NCBI GenBank assembly: GCA_016716465.1 | Contig: JADJWH010000007.1 | Span: 53,501-117,500, forward strand | Direction: 5' to 3' | DNA: 64,000 nucleotides | Source: Gammaproteobacteria bacterium | GTDB taxonomy: Bacteria > Pseudomonadota > Gammaproteobacteria > SZUA-140 | Part shown: positions 37,276 to 47,242 of the stretch, piece by piece | Layout of the letters: the number at the start of each line of letters is the position of its first letter | How positions within the stretch are numbered: the stretch's first letter is position 1 | The notes under the pieces: model-generated | What the model was told of the DNA's origin: nothing | What the model saw: the letters and a program-made list of their open reading frames with translations, nothing else | Databases searched by the model: none | Program-made: the position numbers and the translations under genes

Positions 37276-39330
37276 CTATGTCTTTTCGGTATCGGCACGA
37301 CACCAGCGGCGCCACATATCGCGGTAGGCGGCCTCGAGATCGCGGGTGAACCCGGCCTCGTCGCGCAGCGGCGAGGCGGCGAAGCGCGCGGGCAGTTCCG
37401 CGTGCAGGGCGGAGAGGCGCGCGGGATCGTGCGCGAGCTCGACGGCGGCACGCACGTATTCCACCTCGCTGGCCGTAACCAGTGCTTCCAGTCCGACCGC
37501 CCGCAGCAGGGCGTGGCCCGCGCGCGCGGCCGAGCCTTCGCCGGCCTGCGTCACCACCGGAATGCCCGCCCACAGGGTTTCACAGGTGGTCGTCGTGCCG
37601 TTGTAGGGAAAGGGATCGAGCGCGATATCGATCCGATCCAGCAGGGCACAGTAGTCGGAGGCCGGCAGGCGGCCGGGGAAGCGCAGCCGTTCAGGTGCGA
37701 TGCCGCGCCGGGTGAAGCGCGCGCGGATGTCCGCGCAGACCGGACCTGCGGGGATATTCGTCATGACCAGGCGCGATCCCGGGACGGCGAGCAGTATTTC
37801 GGCCCACAGGTCGAGGCGTTCCAGCGTGATCTTGGCGGGGTTGTTCATCGACCCGAAGGTGACGGCATCCACTCGGTGCGCGCGCGGCGCGGACGGAATG
37901 GCCGGACGCTCGGCAGGCGGACGATAGCACCACAGGCTGCGCGGCAGGCGATAGAGGGTCTCGCTGTGCCAGCGCTCCTGTCCCGGCGGATCGGTGTCGC
38001 GGGTGCAGAGCCGATAATCGACGGCATCGAGCCCGGTCGTGGCCGGATAACCGAGCCAGGTCACCTGCACCGGGGCGGGTTTGCGCGCGAGGGTGAGCAG
38101 GCGGTTCTCGTTGGTGTGTCCGGCGAGGTCGACCAGGATATCGATCCCGTCGGCCCGGATGCGCGCGGCCAGTTGCGCGTCTCCGATGTTCCAACACGGC
38201 AGCCAGTGGTCGGCCGCCGCGGCCAGGCGCGCGCTCATGTCGTCCTGGCGGTGATGGTTGTAATAACCGTAGACCTCGACCGCCGATTTGTCGTGCGCGG
38301 CGAAGACCGGCTCGATGAACCAGGCCACCGAGTGACGGCGGAAATCGGGCGACAGATAACCGATCTTCAGGCGGCGCTCCGGATCGCGCGCGTTCGGATG
38401 CGGTCGCCAGCCGGACTTGAGCGGCGCCTCGAAGCGTGCCGCGAAACGGCGGTGTTCGGCGAAGGACTGCGCGGGCGTGACCTCGCCCATGTACTGCAGG
38501 GTCACCAGCAGGGCGCTGTGCGCCGCGGCGAAATCCGGGTCCAGTTCCAGCGCCCGTCGCAGGGCCGCGACGGCCTGATCCAGCCCGCCGGGCCGGTTGT
38601 AGCCGTTGGCCAGGTTGACGTAGGCCTCGGCGTAACCGGGCCGGAGCGCGATGGCGCGCTCACAGGCCCGGGTGCTCTCGTCCAGCCGTCCCAGCTTGTA
38701 ACAGGCGATCGCCCGCGTGAGCTCGGCCTCGGCGGAGTCCGCCTTGAGCGCGATGGCCTGTTCGCAGGCGCGCACGGCGTCTTCGTGCCGGCCCTGATTG
38801 ATGCGCGCATTGGCCAGGTTGACCAGCGTATCGGCGACGCCGGGCCGGAGGGCGAGCGCCTGTTCGAAACAGGCGGCCGCCTCGTCCACCCTGCCGGAGC
38901 GCAGCAGCGCCTTGCCGAGCTGGTGCCGCGCGTCGGCATCCGCCGGGGAGAGCGTCACCACCCGCTGGTAGGCGTCGATCGCGGCGGGCAGGTCTCCCAG
39001 TCGCAGCGCGACCCCCGCCAGATTGAAGAGCGCATGGCCGTAATCGGGGCGCGCGGCGAGCGCCGCCCGGAAGGCCTGGGCGGACGCCTCCAGGCGGTCC
39101 TGGCTCAGGAAGGTCAGGCCGAGGTTGTTGTGCGCCTCCGCGAACCCCGGACGCAGGGCGAGGGCGCGCCGGAAACAGGCCACGGCCTCGTCGAGGTGTC
39201 CCGTGCCAAAGGCGGTCACGCCCAGATTGTACGCGGCCTCGGCAGGATCGACCCCCTGGGCGAGGCAGCATTTCTTGTATTTTCTGCCGCTGCCGCAGGG
39301 GCAGGGCTCATTGCGATTGACGGTGTTCAT
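37276..39330 (-). CDS. SEC-C plus TPR plus SPINDLY (GT41) O-glycosyltransferase, 684 aa
   Basis: The ATG at 39330 begins MNTVNRNEPCPCGSGRKYKK, a SEC-C zinc-binding motif of the kind at the end of SecA. About eight TPR units follow (about 30-280), then the catalytic region (about 290-684): KIGYLSPDFRRHSVAWFIEP, TWLGYPATTGLDAVDYRLC, FGSMNNPAKITLERLDLW and YNGTTTTCETLWAG. The catalytic DNA is more diverged from the others than they are from one another, and it is set off by 250 bp without a gene, so it may be the founder of the array. It is complete and likely active. The gap 37026-37275 shows no gene. Confidence 0.92.
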   Translation of the reverse strand: MNTVNRNEPCPCGSGRKYKKCCLAQGVDPAEAAYNLGVTAFGTGHLDEAVACFRRALALRPGFAEAHNNLGLTFLSQDRLEASAQAFRAALAARPDYGHALFNLAGVALRLGDLPAAIDAYQRVVTLSPADADARHQLGKALLRSGRVDEAAACFEQALALRPGVADTLVNLANARINQGRHEDAVRACEQAIALKADSAEAELTRAIACYKLGRLDESTRACERAIALRPGYAEAYVNLANGYNRPGGLDQAVAALRRALELDPDFAAAHSALLVTLQYMGEVTPAQSFAEHRRFAARFEAPLKSGWRPHPNARDPERRLKIGYLSPDFRRHSVAWFIEPVFAAHDKSAVEVYGYYNHHRQDDMSARLAAAADHWLPCWNIGDAQLAARIRADGIDILVDLAGHTNENRLLTLARKPAPVQVTWLGYPATTGLDAVDYRLCTRDTDPPGQERWHSETLYRLPRSLWCYRPPAERPAIPSAPRAHRVDAVTFGSMNNPAKITLERLDLWAEILLAVPGSRLVMTNIPAGPVCADIRARFTRRGIAPERLRFPGRLPASDYCALLDRIDIALDPFPYNGTTTTCETLWAGIPVVTQAGEGSAARAGHALLRAVGLEALVTASEVEYVRAAVELAHDPARLSALHAELPARFAASPLRDEAGFTRDLEAAYRDMWRRWCRADTEKT

Positions 39331-39431
39331 GGGGAATCCGGCGGTGATTCACGCCAATGGTACGTGATCACGGGCGGCGATCGCGAGCGCCGCCGGCGGC
39401 ATCGACCGCGCGGCGCCGACGCGTCGGGCGA

Positions 39432-40736
39432 CTACTGTCCGGGACGGGGGGTAAGGGGCTGGCCTTCGATCAAGGCGCCCCAGTCCATCTGCTGCCCGGG
39501 CGGATCCGCCGCGAAGGCGCGGGGCAGGCGGTAATGGTAGAGGCCGAGGCGCCACAGGTCCTGGAACAGGGCCCGGCAGAAACGCCGGACCGTGTCGGGC
39601 GGATCCTGGAATCCGGCCTCCCGGACGCAGTCCTCGATGGACCTCCGCCCGTCCGCCTGGCGCAGTATCAGCGACTGCGGGCGCGTCAGCGTCAGCGGCG
39701 GATACGGCGCGCGCTCCAGCACGAGGAGTCCGGCAGCGGTTTCCCGCAGGGCAAGGTCCCAGCGCCGCACGGGGATGTAGGCCATGAACGCGTCCGTCTC
39801 GAATCCGATCCGGTACGTGGCGGGGTCGCGGTCGGTACGGCAGACATAGAAGGCATGCTGCGAGACAAAGCCGTGCATCAGCTCCATGGCCTGCCAGCGC
39901 AGAGGCTCCGGCAGGGCGTCGAGCTGGGCGTAGAACGGCGCGTCGCGGGGGATCTGCGCCTCGGGATAATAGAAGAAATTTTCCATCCAGCCCTGGAACG
40001 CGAGTCCGGCGTCCTGCGTCAATCGGAGGCAGTCCCGCACGGTGAACGGAATGTCCTGGCGGTGCAGGAACGTATCCACCAGGCCCGCGTCGTAGTCCAC
40101 GTCGTTCGACTGCTGCAGATAGCGGTGGATCGGGTGGTCGGGCTTGAGGGTGGACAGGCAGGCCTTGACGCGCGCGAGATCCTGCTCGCTCTGATCCAGG
40201 CCCATCATGCGAAAGAGATCCTGCAGCATGTAGACCCCGGTGCGCCCGTATTTGGCGTACAGCATGACGAAGATCACGCCGTCGGGGTCCAGCACCGTGC
40301 CGAGGGCGCGCAGCCCCTGCGTCGGATCCGGCAGGTGATGCAGGACGCCGCTGGTGTCGATGAAATCGAAGGTTTCGCCCAGGCTCGCGATCTCTTCCAG
40401 GCGTCCCAGGCGCAGTTCCAGATTGTCCAGCGAGTGCTGGTGCTTGAGGTGGCGCTCATGCGCCAGGCTCGCCGCGCTGATGTCGATGCCGATCACGCGG
40501 GATTCCGGATAATGAAACGCATAGCGCGCCGCGAGATTCGCGCCGCAGCCGGCGACGAGGATCTTCATGGCGGTGCGGGGCCGGCGGCCGGGCCAGTAGG
40601 CGGCGCTCAGCCGCGCGGGATCGCAGCCCGCGCGCAGTTCGCGTTCGTGCGGGACCGAGAGGTCCGCGACGGGCTTGGGGTAGATCCAGCGCTCGTATTG
40701 ACTCGCGACGGGATCCACCGTGGTATTGACCACCAT
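39432..40736 (-). CDS. Class I SAM-dependent methyltransferase with a C-terminal extension
   Basis: The 434-residue protein has the SAM-binding glycine motif in MKILVAGCGANLAARYAFHYP, an acidic residue after strand 2 (VIGIDISAASLAHERHL) and the DFIDTSGVLHHLPDPTQGLRAL block of motif IV, typical of a type 11 methyltransferase domain. After about residue 230 comes an extra roughly 200-residue region that I do not recognise. Similar two-part proteins are found near TPR-glycosyltransferase genes (recollection, not verified). It precedes the SPINDLY array by 101 bp on the same strand and may be the first gene of the transcript. Confidence 0.83.
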   Translation of the reverse strand: MVVNTTVDPVASQYERWIYPKPVADLSVPHERELRAGCDPARLSAAYWPGRRPRTAMKILVAGCGANLAARYAFHYPESRVIGIDISAASLAHERHLKHQHSLDNLELRLGRLEEIASLGETFDFIDTSGVLHHLPDPTQGLRALGTVLDPDGVIFVMLYAKYGRTGVYMLQDLFRMMGLDQSEQDLARVKACLSTLKPDHPIHRYLQQSNDVDYDAGLVDTFLHRQDIPFTVRDCLRLTQDAGLAFQGWMENFFYYPEAQIPRDAPFYAQLDALPEPLRWQAMELMHGFVSQHAFYVCRTDRDPATYRIGFETDAFMAYIPVRRWDLALRETAAGLLVLERAPYPPLTLTRPQSLILRQADGRRSIEDCVREAGFQDPPDTVRRFCRALFQDLWRLGLYHYRLPRAFAADPPGQQMDWGALIEGQPLTPRPGQ

Positions 40737-40914
40737 GGCGCCGGTTTTCCCTTGCTCGGAGGGGTCGCCGCGGGTGGCGCGGCGGGGTTAATGCGACGGA
40801 CCGTCGGGTCGTCGATCACAGGCATCAGGGTATGCGAGGCGGCGGCGCGCGGTCAACTCCCGTTTGTCGCCGGCGTGAGCACCCCGGAGCGTGTCGGGTG
40901 CCGGCAAGGCCCGC

Positions 40915-42180
40915 TTAGTTGAGGCGGCACCCGGTCGCGGTATAGGTGCCGGTCTGCTGCTGGGTCGCGCTGATGTTTTGCGTCCAGGTGCCGGTCACGC
41001 TGAGGCTGTTGAAGTCGATGTTGCCGACGAAGTTCTTGACGTCGCCGGCGGTGACGTCCATGGTCCGGATCGAGGCGCTTTCATCGCCGATGACGCGGCC
41101 GTTGAAATTGGTCAGTTCATCGATGGTGGCCTTGTACATCTCGCCGTTGATGCTGTTGAGGTCGCCGGCGGAGTCGCGGAGGATGCCGAAGGACATGATG
41201 CCGGTGTCGTCGCCGCTGAAGGTTCCGGTGAACAGGTAGATGGGGGTCTGGGCCACGTTGATGCGGGGGCCGGAGAAGGTGCCCTGCTGGCTGGTGGCGC
41301 TGTTCTGCCAGTTGCCATCGATCTGGTTCAGGGTCGTGTACTGGAAGGTGAATTCATCGCCTTCCGGCGTCCTTCCGGCCACCGATATCCCGCCGAGGTT
41401 CTGCCCGTCGAACCTGAGCGGCGTCGTGCCGGCGATCGGGATCACCACCGTGCTGCCGTTCCGGTAGATATGGCCGGACAGGATGCCGGTCTTGCCGTTG
41501 ACCAGGAATCCGAAGCGCCCGATCACGCCGGTGGTGTCCTGGAAGTTTCCGCCGAAGCCGCCCGAGTAGCTGCATACCAGCATGGCATCCAGGCGTGTCT
41601 TCGCCGTCACGGCGTCGGGCAGCACGGGGACTCTCTCATCGACGCTGGCGACGTCCGACATGACGTTGACCAGTTCGCTGTCAAGGTCGGTGGAGAGGAA
41701 GTTCACCTGCGGCCAGTTCTGGGCCACGGTGCGCACCGCCTCCGAGATGACGATCCCGTCATCGGGATTCCCGTTGTTGTCGAGCATCTGCAGGAAGCGC
41801 GCGATGTTCTGCACCTCGGTGTTGCTGGTGTTGCTGCCGTTGGCCACCAGATGGACGGGGGTGATGAGCGACTGTCCCGCCGCGGTGCCGAGGGTCACGC
41901 CGCCGAGGAAAAACGTGATCCCGGCGTTGGTCTCGTACGTGAACTCCCCGGTCAGGGTGAGGTTGTCCTCGACCGGCGTCACGCCGGTGGTATCGCCCGA
42001 CCGGTATTCGAGCCCGGCGACATTGCTGTCGCGGAACAGGCCCTTGCCCGTCGTGGAGGCCAGCCCTTCCGGACTGACGTTGCCGAGGTTGCTGACGGCC
42101 CCGCCGCAGGCGCTCAGGCCCAGGCTGACGAGGACGGCGGCGGGCAGGTGACGCCTGAAAACGGGGTGTCCGCGTTTCAC
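40915..42180 (-). CDS. Lipoprotein of unknown function
   Basis: From the GTG at 42180, with AAGAAGG upstream at good spacing, the protein has 421 residues. The signal peptide ends in the lipobox SLGLSACGG. The rest is rich in Thr, Asn, Gly and Ser, with beta-strand-like alternation, and ends in a cluster around GTWTQNISATQQQTGTYTATG. No enzymatic motif is recognised. A surface or periplasmic beta-rich role is likely. The longer ATG frame to 42285 adds a non-signal leader and is not preferred. The gene is the last of the minus-strand envelope group. Confidence 0.8.
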   Translation of the reverse strand: MKRGHPVFRRHLPAAVLVSLGLSACGGAVSNLGNVSPEGLASTTGKGLFRDSNVAGLEYRSGDTTGVTPVEDNLTLTGEFTYETNAGITFFLGGVTLGTAAGQSLITPVHLVANGSNTSNTEVQNIARFLQMLDNNGNPDDGIVISEAVRTVAQNWPQVNFLSTDLDSELVNVMSDVASVDERVPVLPDAVTAKTRLDAMLVCSYSGGFGGNFQDTTGVIGRFGFLVNGKTGILSGHIYRNGSTVVIPIAGTTPLRFDGQNLGGISVAGRTPEGDEFTFQYTTLNQIDGNWQNSATSQQGTFSGPRINVAQTPIYLFTGTFSGDDTGIMSFGILRDSAGDLNSINGEMYKATIDELTNFNGRVIGDESASIRTMDVTAGDVKNFVGNIDFNSLSVTGTWTQNISATQQQTGTYTATGCRLN

Positions 42181-42308
42181 GATATGACCTTCTTCATGGC
42201 CGCGGTCCGCCGCGGCGCTCGTCGCGTCTTCGGCCGCGGGCCGGGGCTGTAGGGTGGTTTCACAGCAGTTTGACCATATTTTCATGGAACAGTTCCCGGG
42301 CCGGTTGG

Positions 42309-45300
42309 CTAGAAGCTCAGGGCCGCGCCCGCGGTGATGGAGACATTACTGTAATCGCCCAGCGATGAACTCTGGATGCCGACCGCCGTGCCAACGTCCT
42401 CGGGGGACAGGATAAACCCGGTCGGCAGGTTCGATTCATTCAGCTGCCAGGACAGGCTGGTGAACAGTCGCAGGTTCGAGCTGACGAAATAGGTCGCCCC
42501 GGTGGAAAGATTATGGGTAAGGTTCTTGCGGAATTCGGTGAACAGCGTGGCGGAGTCCGGATTGACGTAATCGGACAACGAGATCGAGTATGCCCCGTTG
42601 ACGCTCAGCCCGCCGCCGAGGACCTTGCTCAGCTGAAGCGAGAGCGCGTGGCTGTTGTAGGCCAGATCCGAGCCGAGGTTCTCCAGGTTTTCGTTGCTGG
42701 TGAGGGTATAGCCGCCGGCCCATCTCCAGCCGTTGCCCAGCGACTGATTCAGAGTCGCGCCGAAGGTGACGTTGTTCGCATCCAGTATGGGCGAGGTCGC
42801 CGACTTGAACTGGCGCGCGCCGAAGGTCAGGCGCCAGCTGCCGGGGGCCTCCTCCTGCATGGCCTCCGAGGCCAGCCACGGGATCAGGGCGGGCAGCCGG
42901 ATGTTGCCGGTCACGTCGCCGTTGAAGCTGTAGGAATCGTTGATCTTGTTCTGCGTCGCGAGTGCTTCCAGCGAACTGCCGGTGAACGAGGCGGAGAAGT
43001 CGAGCCCCTTCCAGGCGAAGGTCAGGTACGGCGTCAGGCTGGTGTTGAACAGATCGAACTGGGAATAGTAATAGGTGGAGTACGACGGGCTGTAGATCAG
43101 TCCCAGATAGATCGGCTTCAGGTAGAGCTTGCGGCGGTAATTGATGCTGCCGCTGAGGTCGGTGCGATATTCCGGCTGCGGGTCGTCGCGGGTCTGGTTG
43201 TTGTTCGAACTGTAACTGGTCGAATAATTGATGGTGTAGGAAAAACCGTCGATGCGGTTTTCCAGCGATTTGATCCGCGCCGCCGCGCTCTCGCGCAGGC
43301 TCTCCGAGGGGGAAAGCCGCATTGCCGCGCGGTATTCGGCCAGCGCGTCCTCCTCGCGATTGCTCTGCTCGTAACTCAGGCCCAGGTTCAGATGGGCGGC
43401 GGAGTGATTGGGGGCGAGACGGATCACTTCCTCGTACTGGAGCGCGGCATCCTCGGGGCGCTCCTTGTCGCTGTAGATGATCGCAAGATAAAAGTGCGCC
43501 ATTAGGCTGTCGGGGTTCTTTTCGATGATCTTCTTGAACGCGTCTTCCGCCTCCTTCGAGCTGCCCTTGTTGAACTCGATCTTGGCGGATACCAGGGCGA
43601 GCTTGTCCTCGACGTCCGCCCGCTCCTCGGGCCCCAGTTCCTTTTCCAGCAGGGTTTTGTACAGGGCCTCGGCCTTGTCCAGGGCGCCGCTCTCGTCATA
43701 CATGCCGGCCAGGGTTTGCTGGGCGGGCAGATTGTCGGGCGTGATGCGCACGATATTTTCGAAGGCCTCTATGGCCTGATCCCGGTGGTTCAGCTGCAGG
43801 CTCAGCAGGGCAAGCTGCGACCAGGCCCGCAGGTCGTCCGGCGTCTCGGCCGTCTGATCGCGCCAGTCCTTGATCAGATCGTCCTGCACCGCGGCCTTGA
43901 TCTCCGCGCCCCCCTCGCCCGTATAGATGTTCGTGAGCAGCTGATCGACCTGCCCCGCGAGCGGGGTGCCGCGGCCGCGAATCTTGATCTCCTCGAATTC
44001 GCGCGCGGCGTCTTCCGGCTGCTTCAGCTCGAGGTAGAGGGCGGCCAGCCGGAGTCTCGCCTCCAGATCGGAAGGATCTTCCTTCAGCATGTCGAGCAGT
44101 ATCTGCTCGGATCTGGCGCTTTCCTTCATGCCGCGATAGGCCGTGGCGAGGTTGAGTCGCGTTGCGCGGTCATCGGGCGTCAGCTTCAGTTGCTGCTCGA
44201 ACAGGTCCTTCGCCTCGGCGAAGGATTCGCTCTGCAGCGCAAGGTGTCCCTTGAGCTTGTACAGGCTGATGTTGATCTGGCGGGCCTGTGGAGAATCCGC
44301 GGGGGCGATCGCCAGCGCCTGCTCGTATCGTTCGATGGCCTTCGGGTAATCGTTCGTGCCGGCATAGACATCGGCCGAGACGACGTAAGGCAGGATCTCG
44401 CGCGGCGCCGCGGCGATGACCTTTCCCAGCATGGCCTGCGCGTCGGCGGTACGGTCCGCCGCCGACAGCGCCGTGACCGCCTGTCCGAAGGCCTCGACGT
44501 CATTGGGATTTTCGGTCAAGACGTCCGTGATGATGTTCAAGGCCTGGTCCGCGTTCCCCTCGCTCAGTTCGCGCAGCCCGGTCAGCAGCCGGAGGCGTTT
44601 TGTCGCCTCGGCCGCCTCGCGCGTATTCGGCGCGCCGTCGATGATCTTCTGGTAGTTCTCGAGCGCATCGCCCATCAGGCCGACGCGCTGGTAGGCCTGG
44701 GCGAGCGACAGGCGCAGGGGATAATTGCCGGGGTCGAGCTGGACACTGCGGGCGAGGTAAGGCAGGCCTTCGCGGGTGCGATCCTGCTGCATATAGATGC
44801 TGGCGGCCAGCAGCAGGACTTCGGCGTTGTCGGGCTCGCGCGTCAGCACCGCGCTCAGCATGCGCAGTGCGCCCTGCGGATCGCCCTGGGACAGCAGGCG
44901 TTTGCCCTCGGCGACGAGGGTGGAGATGTCCGCGGACAGGATGATCGCGTCGTCGCCCAGCACCTGCTGCCGCCCCGTCAGGACGCGGATCTGCTCCTGC
45001 GCCTCGGCGCCGACGTTGGCCGGCGGTGACAGGCTGAGCACGCGTTCGAAGGACTGCAGCGCGTCTTCGACGGCGCCGTACCGCTCATAGGTCTGTGCCA
45101 GCGTCATCTGCAGGAGATGCAGATCCGGCTTCAGCGTAACCGCCAGCTCGAGGTATTTGACCCCGGCCACGGGCTGGTCGAGTTGCGGCAACAGCGTCCC
45201 GACGTAGAACAGCACCTCCACGTTGGTGGGCTGGAGCGCCAGCACGCCCTTGAACGCGCGCAGGGCGCCCTCCCGGTCCTGCTCGGAAAGCAGCCGCCGG

Positions 45301-46253
45301 CCTTCTTCCATGAGCTCCTCGATGCCGCGGCCGGGTATCGTCTCCGCCTTCAGTCGGGCCTGGATCTTTTCGGCCACCAGGGGTTCGCGGCGCGCCGCTT
45401 CAATGCCTTCCGGCGTCCCGGGCGTCGCGGCGGCGATGGCCTTGAATTCACGATAGGCCGCGCCGAGGACGTCGTACTGTTCGTAGAGGCCGGCGAGCTG
45501 CAGCCGTGTCGCGTAGCGCCCCGGCGCGAGCTTGATGGCGCGCTCCAGATATTTGATGCCGGGGACCGGCTGGTCGAGCGACAGATGGGTCTCTCCGGCG
45601 CGGATCAGGATCTCGACATTGCCGGGTTCGTGCACCAGCACCGACTTGTACAGGATCAGCGCGCTGGCGAGGTCGCCCGCGGAGCGCAGGCGCGTGGCCT
45701 CGGCGACCAGGGCGGAGATCTCGGCGGGCGAGATGGTGACCGCGCTGGCGGTGATCCGGCTCTGTTCCGCCAGCGCGCGGTTGCGTTCCTCCGCTTCCTT
45801 CGCTTCGCGGCTGTCGGGCGCCAGGCTGATCACCTTCTGGTATTCCCGCATGGCGTCGTTGATGCCGCCGAAGCGTTCATAGGCCTTGGCCAGCACCATG
45901 CGCACGCGATAGTTGTCGGGGGCGAGCTCCACGCTGCGCGCGAGATACTTGAGCCCGAGTTCGGGCTGCTGCAGCTGCAGATAGAGGTTGCCGAGGAAAT
46001 ACAGCACCTGGGGATTTTCCGGGTCGCGGGCCAGGGCCTGTTCGAACTCCTGCAGGGCGCCCTGCGGGTCGCCGCCGGTCAGGCGCTTTCTGCCCTCGGC
46101 GATGAGGTCCGAGATGTCAGTGGCGGAAAGGAAGGCGTCGGGGTTCTGCTGTCCCAGCGCGGCGGGCATCGGCCCGGCGCCCCACAGTGCGGCGCCGAGG
46201 CAGGCGGCCCAGAGGAGCCTGGTCGGATCGTTTCCCGGGTTTGCGCGTCGCAT
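42309..46253 (-). CDS. Large exported TPR protein with C-terminal outer-membrane beta-barrel
   Basis: This is 1314 residues with an N-terminal signal (AACLGAALWGAGPMPAALGQ). The first part holds about four super-repeats of roughly 145 residues, each starting with the form DISDLIAEGRKRLTGGDPQGA or EELMEEGRRLLSEQDREGA and ending with a run such as LAPDSREAKEAEERNRAL. Further TPR units reach about residue 970. The last 310 or so residues are amphipathic beta strands (NYSTSYSSNNNQ, YLGLIYSPSYSTYYYSQF) closing with an aromatic-rich C-terminus ending GAALSF, as in an outer-membrane barrel. The architecture is like PgaA and BcsC, which pass polysaccharide through the outer membrane. No synthase is encoded nearby, so that function is only analogy. 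Confidence 0.85.
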   Translation of the reverse strand: MRRANPGNDPTRLLWAACLGAALWGAGPMPAALGQQNPDAFLSATDISDLIAEGRKRLTGGDPQGALQEFEQALARDPENPQVLYFLGNLYLQLQQPELGLKYLARSVELAPDNYRVRMVLAKAYERFGGINDAMREYQKVISLAPDSREAKEAEERNRALAEQSRITASAVTISPAEISALVAEATRLRSAGDLASALILYKSVLVHEPGNVEILIRAGETHLSLDQPVPGIKYLERAIKLAPGRYATRLQLAGLYEQYDVLGAAYREFKAIAAATPGTPEGIEAARREPLVAEKIQARLKAETIPGRGIEELMEEGRRLLSEQDREGALRAFKGVLALQPTNVEVLFYVGTLLPQLDQPVAGVKYLELAVTLKPDLHLLQMTLAQTYERYGAVEDALQSFERVLSLSPPANVGAEAQEQIRVLTGRQQVLGDDAIILSADISTLVAEGKRLLSQGDPQGALRMLSAVLTREPDNAEVLLLAASIYMQQDRTREGLPYLARSVQLDPGNYPLRLSLAQAYQRVGLMGDALENYQKIIDGAPNTREAAEATKRLRLLTGLRELSEGNADQALNIITDVLTENPNDVEAFGQAVTALSAADRTADAQAMLGKVIAAAPREILPYVVSADVYAGTNDYPKAIERYEQALAIAPADSPQARQINISLYKLKGHLALQSESFAEAKDLFEQQLKLTPDDRATRLNLATAYRGMKESARSEQILLDMLKEDPSDLEARLRLAALYLELKQPEDAAREFEEIKIRGRGTPLAGQVDQLLTNIYTGEGGAEIKAAVQDDLIKDWRDQTAETPDDLRAWSQLALLSLQLNHRDQAIEAFENIVRITPDNLPAQQTLAGMYDESGALDKAEALYKTLLEKELGPEERADVEDKLALVSAKIEFNKGSSKEAEDAFKKIIEKNPDSLMAHFYLAIIYSDKERPEDAALQYEEVIRLAPNHSAAHLNLGLSYEQSNREEDALAEYRAAMRLSPSESLRESAAARIKSLENRIDGFSYTINYSTSYSSNNNQTRDDPQPEYRTDLSGSINYRRKLYLKPIYLGLIYSPSYSTYYYSQFDLFNTSLTPYLTFAWKGLDFSASFTGSSLEALATQNKINDSYSFNGDVTGNIRLPALIPWLASEAMQEEAPGSWRLTFGARQFKSATSPILDANNVTFGATLNQSLGNGWRWAGGYTLTSNENLENLGSDLAYNSHALSLQLSKVLGGGLSVNGAYSISLSDYVNPDSATLFTEFRKNLTHNLSTGATYFVSSNLRLFTSLSWQLNESNLPTGFILSPEDVGTAVGIQSSSLGDYSNVSITAGAALSF

Positions 46254-46263
46254 AAACAGGGCG

Positions 46264-47196
46264 TCAGAAGTAGAAGGTGGCCTTCATGAGCAGGCGCCAG
46301 CCGCTGAAGTCCAGCCGGGTGAACTCATAGGCGCCGCCCGATACGGATTTATGCGTCATGCGCCGGGTCGGGACATCCATGATCATGGGCGGGCGCAGCT
46401 GGACGTTGTCCGTGGCGAGGAAATCGCTGGTGATGGGCGTGGTGCCGACGCCTTCCAGCTCGATGTCCTTGAGCCCGATATCATAGGCGCCCTCGAGGCC
46501 GAGCGAGATCCAGTCGTTGATGAACCACTCGCCGCCCGCCGCGCCCTCCAGCAGCGGGAGCCCGGTCGTCTGCGCCTGGATGATGAGGGACTTGCGGAAC
46601 CCGCGAATGTCACCGCTCAGAAAGACGCCGGTGAAATCCTCGCGGTAGTCGATGTCGTACAGGTGGTGCAGCGTGGCCGACAGGTAGAAGCGATAGGTCT
46701 TGGGCCGGGAGAACAGGTTGTAACGCCAGCCCAGGAAAAACTCGTTGTAGGACAGGCTGGCCTTGCGCTGCGCGCTGACCGATTCGAACGCGCCCTGGAT
46801 CGGAAACAGTCCCGTGCTGGCCGTGGTGCTGGTGGCCTGCCAGGTGGAAGCGCCCATCAGGAACGAATGCTTGTCGTTGATGCGCCACTGGAATTCCAGG
46901 CCGGTGAGCGTGCCGGGTTCGAAGGGCGCGAGCGGCGTGTTGTAGGTGAAGGTGCCGTCGGTATTGTTCGCGACCGGGTCGACGAATTGCGCGCCGCCCT
47001 CATAGGGCGCCTGGAACTCACCCTGGTTGAGATCGTCCAGCTTCGGCTGGTTCAACCCGAAATAGGGCGCGACGCCCCAGGTCCGCGTGGCGGTCTCCTC
47101 CTGGCCCCACGCCGGCGACCCGGCGAGGCCCGCCGCGAGCAGCAGTACGGCGGCCGCCCGGCCCGGTGCGCGCCGCCCGCTCACGCCGGTCAGCAT
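46264..47196 (-). CDS. Outer-membrane beta-barrel protein of unknown function
   Basis: The 310-residue product has a cleavable signal peptide (AAAVLLLAAGLAGSPAWG). It is composed of alternating hydrophobic strands with many aromatics (WGVAPYFGLNQPKLDDLN, LSYNEFFLGWRYNLFSR, YRFYLSATLHHLYDIDY) and ends in WRLLMKATFYF, a typical C-terminal phenylalanine barrel signature. It resembles small OmpW/OmpA-type barrels but no named family is certain. It is ten bases before the TPR-barrel gene and 46 bases after the RND gene, so it belongs to the same operon. Confidence 0.82.
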   Translation of the reverse strand: MLTGVSGRRAPGRAAAVLLLAAGLAGSPAWGQEETATRTWGVAPYFGLNQPKLDDLNQGEFQAPYEGGAQFVDPVANNTDGTFTYNTPLAPFEPGTLTGLEFQWRINDKHSFLMGASTWQATSTTASTGLFPIQGAFESVSAQRKASLSYNEFFLGWRYNLFSRPKTYRFYLSATLHHLYDIDYREDFTGVFLSGDIRGFRKSLIIQAQTTGLPLLEGAAGGEWFINDWISLGLEGAYDIGLKDIELEGVGTTPITSDFLATDNVQLRPPMIMDVPTRRMTHKSVSGGAYEFTRLDFSGWRLLMKATFYF

Positions 47197-47242
47197 CCGG
47201 ACATTCCCGGCGACCGCCGCGTGTTATACCGGCCGGACCGCA

